64,000 nucleotides of DNA from Tunturibacter gelidoferens (GCF_040358255.1 NZ_CP132938.1:4340001-4404000); one strand, 5' to 3'; positions 54,575 to 63,178 are shown, counted from the first letter of the stretch. Notes: generated by a model from the sequence alone, not told the origin. Made by a program: numbers and translations.

Positions 54575-55950
54575 CTATCCGATTTTGAATCCGTACTTCG
54601 AGGCCTGGGTCTGCAGATCTTTCCACCTCGCCGTTTTACTCGAACCTGACGGGCCAGCTCCGCTGCTGACTTGCACCGCGCCGAACACGCTACCCACATT
54701 CTGAAGGCAAGGGGTCGGGATCGCGGGCGTGTTCGGTTTGGGCAGGCCAGGGACTGCCGTCTGCGGCTCATTGAAGTTCAGAGCGTAGGCCAGGTTGTTG
54801 ATGTCGCCACTCGCATCTCGTGGTGTCAGCGGCGCAAGGCCCCAGCGCCATTCAATCAGCTTGAGCACGGATGTGTGGTCGAAGACGAGCGAACTGATCC
54901 GTGGATTTTGGGCATCGCCGCGGCTGAACGGAGACGCGATCACAACCGGCAGGCGAAATCCGAGCAGCGTCTTACCACCTATGATGTCGATATCGACTGC
55001 GTTTGCTGCCTCCGCTCGCGGCGGGGGGACGTGATCGAAGAATCCGCCCCACTCGTCGAAATTGACGACGAGCACGGTGCTTGACCAGGCGGGTCCGTTG
55101 GCTACGGCCTCGAACACGTCATAAAGAAAGCGATCGCCTTCGCGAATATCAGCGTGGGGATGGTCGTCATTGCCGGTCCCATCGTCCAGGACTGTGTAGG
55201 TCGGGTCTATGAAGGAGACCGCTGGCAAGGTACCATCGCTCGCCTGCGCAAGAAAATCACTGTAGAGCTTCGAAATGCCAAGGTACTGGTCGGCCCAGAG
55301 TGTGACGAAGGGCAAGTTGGAGTAATAGTAATTGTGGCTCACCTTCGCGTCCGCGAGCCGGTCCAAGATCGTCGGCAGCGAACTGATGGCGACGCTATCG
55401 TCAGTGCGATCCGTCTGGCCCGCGTACAGGAAAATCCTGTTTGGAAAGGTCGGGCCGAGTATTGCAGCGAAGTAATGGTCGCAGGTCGTGTAGTTGCGAG
55501 CCAGGGCCGCATAGAAGGGAATGTCCTTCTCCTCGTAATAGCCAATGCTGAAGAGGTCATTCGATCCGGCACGGAGAAAGCCGTCCATCATGCCGCGGTC
55601 GTAGGCGACGCGCGACCCGTCGTAGGAGTGATCGGATCGGACTGTGGGCAGCCTGTGAAGTCGCCGGAGAGAGAGTGGATCAGACGCGATGCGCCGCTCT
55701 TGTCGGTGAAGTTCAACCCTGCTTGTATGCCCGCCGCGTTAGGCAGCCAGCCCAGAAAGTGGTCAAAGCTGCGGTTCTCCATCGTGACAACGACAAGATG
55801 TTCGAGGCCGGAAGATGCCGGGGGAGGCAGGGTTGGATAGGTCGGCGAAGCGATCGGTGCAATCGATTGAACACGGGTTGAGCAACCCAGCACAGCCGAT
55901 CCGCCAGCCAGAAACGCGTGCTTCGTGAAATCTCTGCGATTCCATTGCAT
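54575..55950 (-). pseudogene. Tat-exported phosphoesterase (phospholipase C/acid phosphatase family), frameshifted
   Basis: The N-terminal part (from the ATG complementary to 55948-55950) has a twin-arginine signal, NRRDFTKHAFLAGGSAVLGC, with a lipobox-like Leu-Gly-Cys, and the family motif ENRSFDHFLGWLP. The rest lies in another frame from about 55635: DHSYDGSRVAYDRGMMDGFLRAG, PTFPNRIFLYAGQT, VVNFDEWGGFFDHVPPP and RLPVVIASPFSRG, all typical of the phosphoesterase family PF04185. One base missing after a CC near 55634-55636 explains the break. Functional relatives release phosphate from lipids or nucleotides in the periplasm. Confidence 0.88.
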
Positions 55951-56025
55951 AGGGTCGACCTGAAGGTCTTCGAATTGCCAATTCGAACCTCTCCCGTATT
56001 CCTATGAGATGTCATGGTCGATTCC

Positions 56026-56106
56026 CGGGTGGTCGGCAAACCTTCCATTTCTCGCCCGATTAGCCAATGACGGGCAAGGTGCGGGTTGCCCGTCACCCGG
56101 GCGGTT
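56026..56106. repeat. dispersed repeat, family C, palindromic pair
   Basis: GGTGGTCGGCAAACC (about 56031) is followed by GGTGCGGGTTGCCCGTCACC CGGGCG (56078-56103), the complement of the family C core. The two halves face each other across about 30 bases. Confidence 0.65.
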
Positions 56107-56258
56107 GGTTTCAGATCTGAAGTGTTTGGCGAGGGTGGTATTCTTTGCAGCGCGCGATCTTTGCGGGAAGCGCGCCATAAGAGGCAGATTGCGAGGCAAT
56201 TGGCTTATTGAGAGGAATGTCGTTCGTTGCCTGTCCAGTTCTTATTGGTCATAGGAAA

Positions 56259-56444
56259 TCATTCGACATGAATTTGCTTCGCAGCCAGCCGTAGTCGCAA
56301 CTCTTCATTCTCGATAAGCAAGTCACAAATAATGCACTGAAGAGACTCAATGCGTCGTTGCAGATCGGCTTCCTTCAGAAGTGTCTGCTCAGTCAGTTTG
56401 GGGTCTCCGGGTACGGTCGATGGGTCTGACCGATTGTTTTGCAT
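56259..56444 (-). CDS. small coiled-coil protein
   Basis: The 61-residue product starts at the ATG complementary to 56442-56444, 5 bases after AGGAG. The C-terminal two thirds, LTEQTLLKEADLQRRIESLQCIICDLLIENEELRLRLAAKQ, follow a leucine/isoleucine heptad pattern and should form a coiled coil. Two adjacent cysteines lie in its middle. No family is recognised. It lies downstream of the exported-protein gene at 56479 on the same strand, 34 bases away, and may be co-expressed with it. Confidence 0.5.
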   Translation of the reverse strand: MQNNRSDPSTVPGDPKLTEQTLLKEADLQRRIESLQCIICDLLIENEELRLRLAAKQIHVE

Positions 56445-56478
56445 CACATCTCCTGAAGGAAATACCGTCTGCGAGTTG

Positions 56479-57360
56479 CTAGTTGTCTCCTGTCCACCAG
56501 ACCGGAGGCGTCGGTATATGGGGCAGATGTATCTTTTTCAGGAATTGGCCTAGTTCCGGGGAAAACTCCTGCAGAACATTCTGAGCAGCGATGCCACCGA
56601 AGGCGATGGCGGATCTCTGCCCCGCATGGGTCAGGTTGTCGAAGCCGGCCGGAAGGTAGGCATTGCCAACAAAACCGCCGGCTGCGGCGCCGGTGAAGTT
56701 TGAGATCGCAACGGTGGGATGACCTCCGTCGGTCCTATCGATGAAGGTGAAGATAAAGGCATGGCCCAGGCGTGCAGGAAAGAAGGTGCTTTCAGAGCGT
56801 CGATAACGAGGGTCTTCGTGCAGCAGAACGGCAGCGGAGAAACGCCCAATGCTTTCAGCTCCAGTCCGGGCAAAACTGTCTCCATAGTTGCGTCCAAATG
56901 CCTCGGCACCAGCGTGCCATTCATGAGGGTAGTTCTTGGGGGGATTTGCCATGCGTATGCCGGTACTGAAAGCGTTCGTGAAGAAGCTGCGAGGGCCAAA
57001 CGCGGGCTCCACCAAATATTTGAACTTGTCTCCAACGTCCATCGATTGATAGATAGGCCGGCTAGACAGTGTCGACAGCAATGGAATGGTTGGCGGGGAG
57101 CTTTGTTGAGGAGTTGGCGAAGGTGACGGAGCATCGGGCAGGTCCGGTTCCGCGGGTGCAGAGGAGGAAACGTATGCGGAAGCAGTCTGAGCGTGCGCAT
57201 GCAAAACCGATCCTGTTGAAAGAACGATAAACAGCGGGCCCAACAGCATCACACCGAAAAAGATAAACAACGTCTTTTGCAAAAGGAGAAGCGATATGGA
57301 TACTGCGCCGCGGGATCGTTTCCAATAAAGTTTCGTCAAACTAACACCGGTCTGTGCCAT
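56479..57360 (-). CDS. exported acidobacterial protein of unknown function
   Basis: The start at 57360 (MAQTGVSLTKLYWKRS) follows GAGGG and gives 293 residues; a longer frame from 57429 would cross the GTCAAG boxes. An N-terminal hydrophobic stretch (SISLLLLQKTLFIFFGVMLLGPLFIVLS) is a signal or anchor, followed by a Pro/Ser-rich linker with the PDLPDAPSPSP motif common in acidobacterial exported proteins. The body carries GDKFKYLVEPAFGPRSFFTNAFSTGIRM, GFGRNYGD-like AFGRNYGDSFARTGAESIGRFSAAVLLHEDPRYRRSE and NFTGAAAGGFVGNAYLPAG. It may be an outer-membrane-associated protein. It is divergent from the CpxR-like gene. Confidence 0.7.
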   Translation of the reverse strand: MAQTGVSLTKLYWKRSRGAVSISLLLLQKTLFIFFGVMLLGPLFIVLSTGSVLHAHAQTASAYVSSSAPAEPDLPDAPSPSPTPQQSSPPTIPLLSTLSSRPIYQSMDVGDKFKYLVEPAFGPRSFFTNAFSTGIRMANPPKNYPHEWHAGAEAFGRNYGDSFARTGAESIGRFSAAVLLHEDPRYRRSESTFFPARLGHAFIFTFIDRTDGGHPTVAISNFTGAAAGGFVGNAYLPAGFDNLTHAGQRSAIAFGGIAAQNVLQEFSPELGQFLKKIHLPHIPTPPVWWTGDN

Positions 57361-57413
57361 CCTGCCCTCGATATGAAGTTGGATTTCGTTCTGTTGTTTT
57401 GACTGGCGAGGCA

Positions 57414-57461
57414 GTAAAATTTGCGTCAAGTTCGGTCAAGCGATCGTCAAGGCCTGTCAAG
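57414..57461. promoter_or_regulatory. five helically phased CpxR-like half-sites
   Basis: GTAAAA at 57414 and GTCAAG at 57425, 57435, 57446 and 57456 are spaced 11, 10, 11 and 10 bases, one DNA turn each. E. coli CpxR recognises GTAAA-N5-GTAAA, so this looks like a row of OmpR-family half-sites. It lies between the exported-protein gene and the CpxR-like gene, with a TTGACA box at 57479-57484. Confidence 0.7.
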
Positions 57462-57575
57462 ACGAGATGCGGACTGACTTGACATTTCTCGACACCGCCC
57501 GTGATCGAGAGACCTACAATGAATGATTGGCGGAGAAGTATCTGGAGCGGAGTACTGTTGGGCACGAGCGTTGTA

Positions 57576-58313
57576 ATGGATCGCAAATTGGAGTCAGTCG
57601 CGGGACATATCTTGGTTGTCGACGACGACGCGGAGCTATGCAGGCTGGTGTCGCGCTTTCTGGGAGCGGAAGGATACTCGGTACAGACAGTCCAAACCAG
57701 TGGACTGGGTGTCGATCGTGCGCTGTCAGGAAGTTACGATCTGGTTGTCCTGGATGTGATGCTGCCGGAGATGGACGGCTTCGAAGTGCTCCGGCGAATC
57801 CGAACGAAATCCAATATGCCTGTCCTGATGCTCACGGCACGGGGCGATGACCTCGATCGAATCTTAGGTTTGGAGATGGGAGCTGACGATTACCTGCCAA
57901 AACCGTTCAATACTCGCGAGCTCTCCGCGCGCGTTCGCGCCATTTTGCGCAGGGCAAGCTCGACGAATACCAATGCCGCTCTCTCCGAGACCGCTTCCAT
58001 TCGGGTTGGCGATTTGGAGTTGAATGCCGGGGCCAGGACCGTACGCTGTGGAGACGAAGCGCTGAATCTAACGACGGTTGAATTTGATTTGCTTCAGAGG
58101 TTGTTGCGATCGGCAGGATCAGTTGTGGGGCGCGAAGAGCTGACAAAAGATGTGCTCGGGCGAGAGTTCTCGCCGTTTGACCGGAGCATCGACACCCACG
58201 TCTGGAGCCTTCGCAGGAAGGTGGGAAACGCTTTGGATGGCACCGAAAGAATCAAGGGCATCCGTGGCGTCGGATATCTCTATGCCTTACCTGATCGGTC
58301 CGGAGGCGAGTAA
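57576..58313 (+). CDS. OmpR-family response regulator (CpxR-like)
   Basis: The start at 57576 gives 245 residues with a receiver domain beginning directly at HILVVDDDAEL: Asp16-18 cluster, phosphoacceptor Asp60 (LVVLDVMLPEMDGFE) and Lys109 (YLPKPF). The C-terminal winged helix (NLTTVEFDLLQRLLRSAGSVVGREELTKDVLGREFSPFDRSIDTHVWSLRRKVG) is CpxR-like. An in-frame ATG at 57519 is possible but overlaps a TACAAT box. The gene is 5 bases from the sensor kinase gene and likely autoregulated through the upstream half-sites. Confidence 0.92.
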   Translation: MDRKLESVAGHILVVDDDAELCRLVSRFLGAEGYSVQTVQTSGLGVDRALSGSYDLVVLDVMLPEMDGFEVLRRIRTKSNMPVLMLTARGDDLDRILGLEMGADDYLPKPFNTRELSARVRAILRRASSTNTNAALSETASIRVGDLELNAGARTVRCGDEALNLTTVEFDLLQRLLRSAGSVVGREELTKDVLGREFSPFDRSIDTHVWSLRRKVGNALDGTERIKGIRGVGYLYALPDRSGGE

Positions 58314-58318
58314 GCAAA

Positions 58319-59689
58319 ATGCGAAATCTGTTTCTGAAGATATTTCTCTGGTTTTGGATGACATTTCTGATTGTTGCGGTGACGCTGGCCGCGGTAACGG
58401 TGATCACTCGCTCGAATGAGACGATGATCGCCAGGCTATCGCTTTATCTGCCTCTTGAAGCGAGGCATGCCGCGGACATTTATGAACGTGAAGGCAAAGC
58501 CAGTCTGAGGCATCAATTCGATCAAATTATAGAGAGCGGGTCCATCGCGCCTTACCTGTTAGACGAAAACTGGAAGGATGTGCTGGGCCGCAATCCGCCT
58601 GCGGGTGCGGTCGAGTTCGCAAAGACCGCGAGGGAGGATGTACCTGTCATCAGCAAACTCTCACGATGGAACGGATTTGCGGCGCAACAAGCGATTGGAG
58701 CAAGTGGGCACAGATACACTACGCTGGTTGTGGCGCACGGGCCATCGGTTGCTGATCTAATCAAAGGACTTAGCTTCAGCACGTTGTTCGGCCTGTTTGC
58801 GATTCTGTTGATTGGAGGAGTTTTTTGCTTTTGGCTCGCCCGTCATATCGCCGGTCCAGTCGTGCAACTGAGCGAAGCCGCGGGCCGAATTGCAGACGGC
58901 TGGCTTGATACGCGGAGCGAGCAAAGTATTCGACTACGGCGTGATGAGATTGGGCGCCTGGGTGTGAGCTTCGATCGAATGGCGGAGCGAATCGAATCCC
59001 TGGTTTACGGGCAGCAACGGCTCTTCGGAGATGTTTCTCATGAATTGCGTTCTCCTCTTGCCCGTCTGAGTGTGGCAGAGGGATTGCTGCGGCAATGTCC
59101 CCCTGACGAGCGGCCGGAATATCTGGACCGGATCGCTCTCGAAGTGGAACATCTCGATCAATTGATCGGCCAGCTCCTGACGTTGGCTCGAATCGACAGT
59201 GGTGCCGACTCGAGCCGCACAGAAAGGGTTGAGTTGAGTAGTCTGATTCAGGAAGTTGCCGTCGATGGAAACTTCGAGGCCCAGGCCAAATACTGTTCCG
59301 TCAAGGTCGATTCCATGGAGGCGTGCGCGACGACGGGCGCAAGGGAACAACTGCGTCGAGCGATCGAGAACGTTGTACGCAACGCCATCCGGTATACGCA
59401 GCCCAGTACCGACGTGGAAATCACCTTACGCAAACAATATGCTCCCGCGCTTTTCAGGGCCGTCATTCAAATACGCGATCATGGTCCGGGCGTGACCAGG
59501 GAACACCTTGAAAAGATATTTCTCCCTTTCTATCGGATCCCAACGATCCATAGTGAACCTGCAGTCGGCGCGGGACTGGGCCTCGCGATCACCGAGCGCA
59601 TTGTGCAGACATATGGCGGAAGTGTCAGCGCAACGAATGCCCCAGATGGTGGTCTCATCGTGAACCTGGAACTGTTACTCACTGACTGA
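58319..59689 (+). CDS. membrane sensor histidine kinase (CpxA-like)
   Basis: The 456-residue protein has membrane helices at about 6-29 and 152-175, separated by a periplasmic sensor loop of ~120 residues, then HAMP (about 176-230). The H-box is FGDVSHELRSPLARL with phosphoacceptor His241. The ATPase part shows ENVVRNAIRYT (N-box), RDHGPGV (G1) and GAGLGLAIT (G2). The layout and the linked regulator match CpxA. In enterics Cpx senses envelope stress; the same role here is inference. Confidence 0.92.
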   Translation: MRNLFLKIFLWFWMTFLIVAVTLAAVTVITRSNETMIARLSLYLPLEARHAADIYEREGKASLRHQFDQIIESGSIAPYLLDENWKDVLGRNPPAGAVEFAKTAREDVPVISKLSRWNGFAAQQAIGASGHRYTTLVVAHGPSVADLIKGLSFSTLFGLFAILLIGGVFCFWLARHIAGPVVQLSEAAGRIADGWLDTRSEQSIRLRRDEIGRLGVSFDRMAERIESLVYGQQRLFGDVSHELRSPLARLSVAEGLLRQCPPDERPEYLDRIALEVEHLDQLIGQLLTLARIDSGADSSRTERVELSSLIQEVAVDGNFEAQAKYCSVKVDSMEACATTGAREQLRRAIENVVRNAIRYTQPSTDVEITLRKQYAPALFRAVIQIRDHGPGVTREHLEKIFLPFYRIPTIHSEPAVGAGLGLAITERIVQTYGGSVSATNAPDGGLIVNLELLLTD

Positions 59690-59735
59690 ACAGGCATCGC
59701 ATAGCTAGACCGCGCTTGGCGAACCATACATCCTG

Positions 59736-59792
59736 ATGGTCGGCAACCCTTACCTTGGGATTAATTCCGGGTTGCCCGTGACTCGGGAAGAA
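59736..59792. repeat. dispersed repeat, family C, hairpin form
   Basis: GGTCGGCAACCC (59738-59749) pairs with GGGTTGCCCG (59768-59777) across TTACCTTGGGATTAATTCC. ACTCGGG follows. It is just after the CpxA-like gene. Confidence 0.65.
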
Positions 59793-59976
59793 CTCGTCGA
59801 CTGACTGGAGGCTGACTTCCCAGACGCCGATTTCTGGGTGTCAGCGAGATTTCGCTTGATTGCATAAACAGAGTCGGCTTCTTCCTGCCGAGCCGTGGTA
59901 GTCGATAAGCCACAATCTGCCCTGGCCGGGGGAGCCAGCATTCTGATGCAGTCATCTGAAAACTTGACTTGTCCCG

Positions 59977-60375
59977 TCACTTGGGGGCGAGGCCTTCGAC
60001 GATAAACATGCGGCCCTTTGACGAGCTTAGCCGGATCGGCTTGATCGCCTCATAGGCTGGCGAACCATACCAGCCACGCGCTTTCTCCACGCTGTCGAAA
60101 GCGATCACTACGATGCCCTTTGGCGGTTCGCCATCGAGGGCCTGTGTCTTGGCACCTCCACTAACGAGAAAGTGATAGTGGCCATTGAAAGGCGCCAGCG
60201 TCGCCGGGACCTTCTCCCCATATTTCTGTAAGTCAGTGAGGTCCATTGCATCGACTTCCGAGATGACGTAGACAGGCGGCGGCATAACTTGCCGCGCATG
60301 CATCGCCTTGGCGCCAGCAACGCCGATCGAGACGCCGGCCGACACTGCGAGCGCCAGTTTGTGGTTCGTCTTCAT
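59977..60375 (-). CDS. exported DUF1330 protein
   Basis: The ATG complementary to 60373-60375 gives 132 residues with a signal peptide (NHKLALAVSAGVSIGVAGAKAMHA). The rest is the DUF1330 core: YVISEVDAMDLTDLQKYGEKVPATLAPFNGHYHFLVSGGAKTQALDGEPPKGIVVIAFDSVEKARGWYGSPAYEAIKPIR. DUF1330 is a small dimeric alpha-beta-barrel domain of unknown function. The signal peptide is common in acidobacterial members. Confidence 0.9.
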   Translation of the reverse strand: MKTNHKLALAVSAGVSIGVAGAKAMHARQVMPPPVYVISEVDAMDLTDLQKYGEKVPATLAPFNGHYHFLVSGGAKTQALDGEPPKGIVVIAFDSVEKARGWYGSPAYEAIKPIRLSSSKGRMFIVEGLAPK

Positions 60376-60456
60376 GGGTCCACTCTCCTCGGTGTGCTTT
60401 TGCGAACAAGCACTAACCAGTACAACCTGAATGAGGTTCCACATACTAAGTCTGCG

Positions 60457-60549
60457 TTAAGATATTGCAGACTCGTCTGTACCTGTTGCCGGTAGTATGG
60501 TCAAGACTGCTAATCCCAAGGCTGTCCCGAATGCCAGCTTGGTTTTCAT
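60457..60549 (-). pseudogene. signal-peptide remnant beside the DUF1330 gene
   Basis: The 30-codon frame MKTKLAFGTALGLAVLTILP followed by ATGTDESAIS and a stop begins like the neighbouring DUF1330 protein (MKTNHKLALAVSAG). It lies 81 bases upstream of that gene on the same strand. It may be a truncated tandem copy that kept only the signal peptide, or a short leader. Confidence 0.4.
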
Positions 60550-60664
60550 ATTAGATCCGACGACAAGTTGGAATCTCGGATTGGATGCCGCTTGCTCTCC
60601 TAGGCCGGCTTCTGGGAACTTGCTAAGGCTTATCACGCGGGGGGCAGAGAAGTCGAACGATTCT

Positions 60665-60695
60665 GGTCGAGTTGTCGGCAAACCGCACCTTACGC
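60665..60695. repeat. family C repeat, half copy
   Basis: GTTGTCGGCAAACCGCACCT TACGC closely follows the family C core. It overlaps the end of the upstream gap. Confidence 0.55.
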
Positions 60696-60726
60696 TTGAC
60701 GCCCTCGCAGATTGCGTCGGTACTCC

Positions 60727-61398
60727 TCAAGTGATAGCCAACCGTGTAATCGCATCGACATGAATGCCCGCACAGTCGACCAACGGGAATTCGGCAGTCT
60801 GTTCGTTGAAGGCCAACGCGAGATCGGTACCCCCAAGCATGATCGCCTCCGCGCCCTGGTCCCAGAGCAAACGGTGGCTCGCGGCATTGAAGATCGAACG
60901 CTGATCCTCAGTCACAAAAACCGACGCGGCCATCGAAATGTATGCTTGATGCACATCGTCCAAGTCCGGTTTGCTTGGCGGAACGATCTCCGCACTGGCG
61001 ATGCGTCCGTAAAAGCGTGTCTCCATCACGGTGCGAGTTCCAATAATTCCGATCCGTTTGAGCCCGCGCGTTTCGATGGCCAGGCTCACTTCGGCGATCA
61101 TATCAACGACGGGAAGCGGAGATACAGCCTTGAAGTCGTCGATGCAGAAATGTCCCGCAATCGATGTCACGCCGACACATTCGGCCCCTGCCGAAACAAG
61201 GCGGTTCGTGAGTCGGGTATAGATCGCGGTCTGCGCGACGGCGTCATTCTTGGCCAGATTGCTCAAGAGCGTTGGCGTGTCGGCGTGCACAATGGTCAGC
61301 TCGAGCGTCGCGTTCTTCCTGGCGAACGTGGAAATCAATCGCCTGTAGTAAAAATCCGTTGCTCCAGGGCCGATCCCTCCAATAAGGCCGATGTGCAT
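60727..61398 (-). CDS. aspartate/glutamate-racemase-family protein lacking the usual cysteines
   Basis: The 223-residue protein starts MHIGLIGGIGPGATDFYYRRL and follows the Asp/Glu racemase fold: LTIVHADTPTLL, IETRGLKRIGIIGTRTVMETRFYG, then AEAIMLGGTDLALAF. The family uses two cysteines, one in an (I/P)-C-N-T-x-H segment and one in G-C-T-E. Here the first segment reads VGVTSIAGHF and the second LGGTDL, so both cysteines are replaced (Ser79 or Thr78; Gly190). It may be inactive, or use different chemistry. Monocistronic. Confidence 0.85.
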   Translation of the reverse strand: MHIGLIGGIGPGATDFYYRRLISTFARKNATLELTIVHADTPTLLSNLAKNDAVAQTAIYTRLTNRLVSAGAECVGVTSIAGHFCIDDFKAVSPLPVVDMIAEVSLAIETRGLKRIGIIGTRTVMETRFYGRIASAEIVPPSKPDLDDVHQAYISMAASVFVTEDQRSIFNAASHRLLWDQGAEAIMLGGTDLALAFNEQTAEFPLVDCAGIHVDAITRLAIT

Positions 61399-61477
61399 TT
61401 CGCCAACCTCCATCACCGATCATATAGAGTTGAGCGCTGCTCGATGTGTTTAGACGTGGTGGCCGGATAGTTTCCGA

Positions 61478-61500
61478 GTGGTCGGCAACTCGGAAGTTAC
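61478..61500. repeat. family C repeat, diverged copy
   Basis: GTGGTCGGCAACTCGGAAGT TAC resembles the left half of family C, upstream of the racemase-like gene. Confidence 0.45.
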
Positions 61501-61620
61501 GGCGGGGCTCTCGGTGAATGATAAATCGCCAAGTCACTGATCGAGGCAAGATAGAGGGAGGCAGCAATTTTGGAGCCTCTGTCTTCTATCCCCACAAATA
61601 CGAATCGCCAACGCAGACAG

Positions 61621-62961
61621 TTACACGGGTACGGCAACGCCGGAGACGTAGCTGAGCTGATGCAGATCATCTTGATGGACCGAAATCACCTCACCGATCC
61701 CGTGGACGCCGGCCAGAAGCACGTACTGATTGTCATTTCGATCTAAGTAGCCGCATAGTAGATCTGCGCCTCTACGGAGTGCATAGACGCGGCGGCTCCA
61801 ACCCGTCTTCGTCGTTTCGCTCTCGATTTCAGGAAGGCCGGGGATCTCCTCCAAAAGAATGAGTGAGCCCGGAGAGATTGGCGGATCGATGCCTTGGAGG
61901 GCGCGCCCTTGCGGAAGCCGCACAATCCGTTCGTCCAAAGACCGGAGTTGCGGGAACCGCAGCGATAGCAACATTGGCCACTCAACAAACTCTTTACGGA
62001 GTGCCATCCACCGATCTCGCGGGACGGGTACGTGAGGCCTGCGAAACGTTCCTGATAAATCCGCAAGGTGTCTTGTGTTGAGAAGCGTGTCTAGAGAATA
62101 CCTTCCCCTGTCGGAGAGCAGAGGTCTTTGCACACGGAGCGCATCGGTGTAGCGCGTCAGATGGGTCACCGTCAGTTGGATCAGTGCATCGACATGGGGC
62201 ACCGATGACGTAGGCCGGCGATAGCGCCGCTCCGTCCTGCCACTGAGTTTCGTATGGAAGATCGACTCCATTGTCTCCTGAATGCGCGGGACGTCCTGCC
62301 GTGGTCTCCGAAACCGGCGATGCTTGGTCGTAAAAAGACGATCCATAGAGGAATGCTCCCAGGGCAAGACCAGCGGTGCGCCGTGTTCAGAGGTTGGAAG
62401 GGAATGCAGCAACGGATAGTCCGGCAGCGGAAGCGCGGACGCGAACATCCGTATTCGTCCTGCGATCCGTACGTCTTTGGGATAAGCAAACTCATGGGGC
62501 CCGGTGTATCTTCTGCCAGAGACTAACAATAGGAGTTTGCCTCGGGTGACGACGCAGCGACTGCAGCGGTATCCGTTGCCGAACTGAAGCAAGTAAATCG
62601 CTCTCGGATTCGGGCGCAGTCGTTCTGCTTCGTCAACCGGTACTACGAGAGTGACCGCCCCCGGCGGCAAGCTAGAGCCCAGACTGTCTTCTGTCCCTAC
62701 GTGCACATAAAATGCGCCCGGTTGCCGCCAATCAGCATCCTCCAAGGCGCGGATCGGGACATTTCCTTGCCACTCCGGGACAAGATCGTGCAGGGTGGAA
62801 CTCCTGGCAAAAGTCTCATCACCACCGAATTGAGACGGAAGATCTACCGGCAGATCGCGCTCAAACGGGTACGTCTCGATAATGTGTGTGCGGCCGGCAT
62901 TCAACTTTAGGTCATACTCTCGAATGCGCTCCAACTCGTATCCAAAGTCGGTGAGCACCAT
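61621..62961 (-). CDS. protein of unknown function, 446 residues
   Basis: No family is recognised with confidence. Visible parts: SLIVVPVDE-like AVTLVVPVDEAERLRPNPRAIYLLQFGNGYRCSRCVVTRGKLLLLVSGRRYTGPHEF, and near the C-terminus a similar block IDPPISPGSLILLEEIPGLP with GADLLCGYLDRNDNQYVLLAGVHG and GEVISVHQDDL. The two blocks resemble LexA/S24-type peptidase-like beta folds used in regulators. A middle Arg-rich, helical part (RLFTTKHRRFRRPRQDVPRIQETMESIFHTKLSGRTERRYRRPTSSVPHVDALIQLTVTHLTRYTDAL) could bind nucleic acid. The ATG is 10 bases after the stop of the small gene at 62972, suggesting translational coupling. Confidence 0.6.
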   Translation of the reverse strand: MVLTDFGYELERIREYDLKLNAGRTHIIETYPFERDLPVDLPSQFGGDETFARSSTLHDLVPEWQGNVPIRALEDADWRQPGAFYVHVGTEDSLGSSLPPGAVTLVVPVDEAERLRPNPRAIYLLQFGNGYRCSRCVVTRGKLLLLVSGRRYTGPHEFAYPKDVRIAGRIRMFASALPLPDYPLLHSLPTSEHGAPLVLPWEHSSMDRLFTTKHRRFRRPRQDVPRIQETMESIFHTKLSGRTERRYRRPTSSVPHVDALIQLTVTHLTRYTDALRVQRPLLSDRGRYSLDTLLNTRHLADLSGTFRRPHVPVPRDRWMALRKEFVEWPMLLSLRFPQLRSLDERIVRLPQGRALQGIDPPISPGSLILLEEIPGLPEIESETTKTGWSRRVYALRRGADLLCGYLDRNDNQYVLLAGVHGIGEVISVHQDDLHQLSYVSGVAVPV

Positions 62962-62971
62962 CGAGCGTCAA

Positions 62972-63178
62972 TTAAAAGGCATCCGCAACCTCCAGAACGG
63001 CGTGGAGGGTTGGGTGTTCCTTAGTGCGAGAGAAATTCGAAAGTAGGTTCTTTGTCAGAATCTCTCGCTTCTCTTGCGCGCGAACGTCCTCTTCGCTGGA
63101 GAGCGGGAGTGCGCGGAAGAGCCCTCGGAGATGAATCAGCGTATCACCGATTTGCTCGCGTGGAACGAAGTTGTACAC
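62972..63178 (-). CDS. small protein of unknown function
   Basis: The GTG start complementary to 63176-63178 has a very good ribosome site, GAGGAGG, 9 bases away. The 68-residue product (MYNFVPREQIGDTLIHLRGLF, then helices to VLEVADAF) is predicted helical and shows no known motif. It ends just before the 446-residue protein begins. The two might be parts of one ancestral protein, but both alternative frames have stops between them, so a single frameshift does not join them. Confidence 0.45.
   Translation of the reverse strand: MYNFVPREQIGDTLIHLRGLFRALPLSSEEDVRAQEKREILTKNLLSNFSRTKEHPTLHAVLEVADAF

Noticed and set aside
62959-62980. Joining the frames 62972-63178 and 61621-62961 by one frameshift
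   Set aside because: Both candidate frames contain stop codons (TAA at 62972-62974, TGA at 62968-62970) in the gap, so one shift is not enough.
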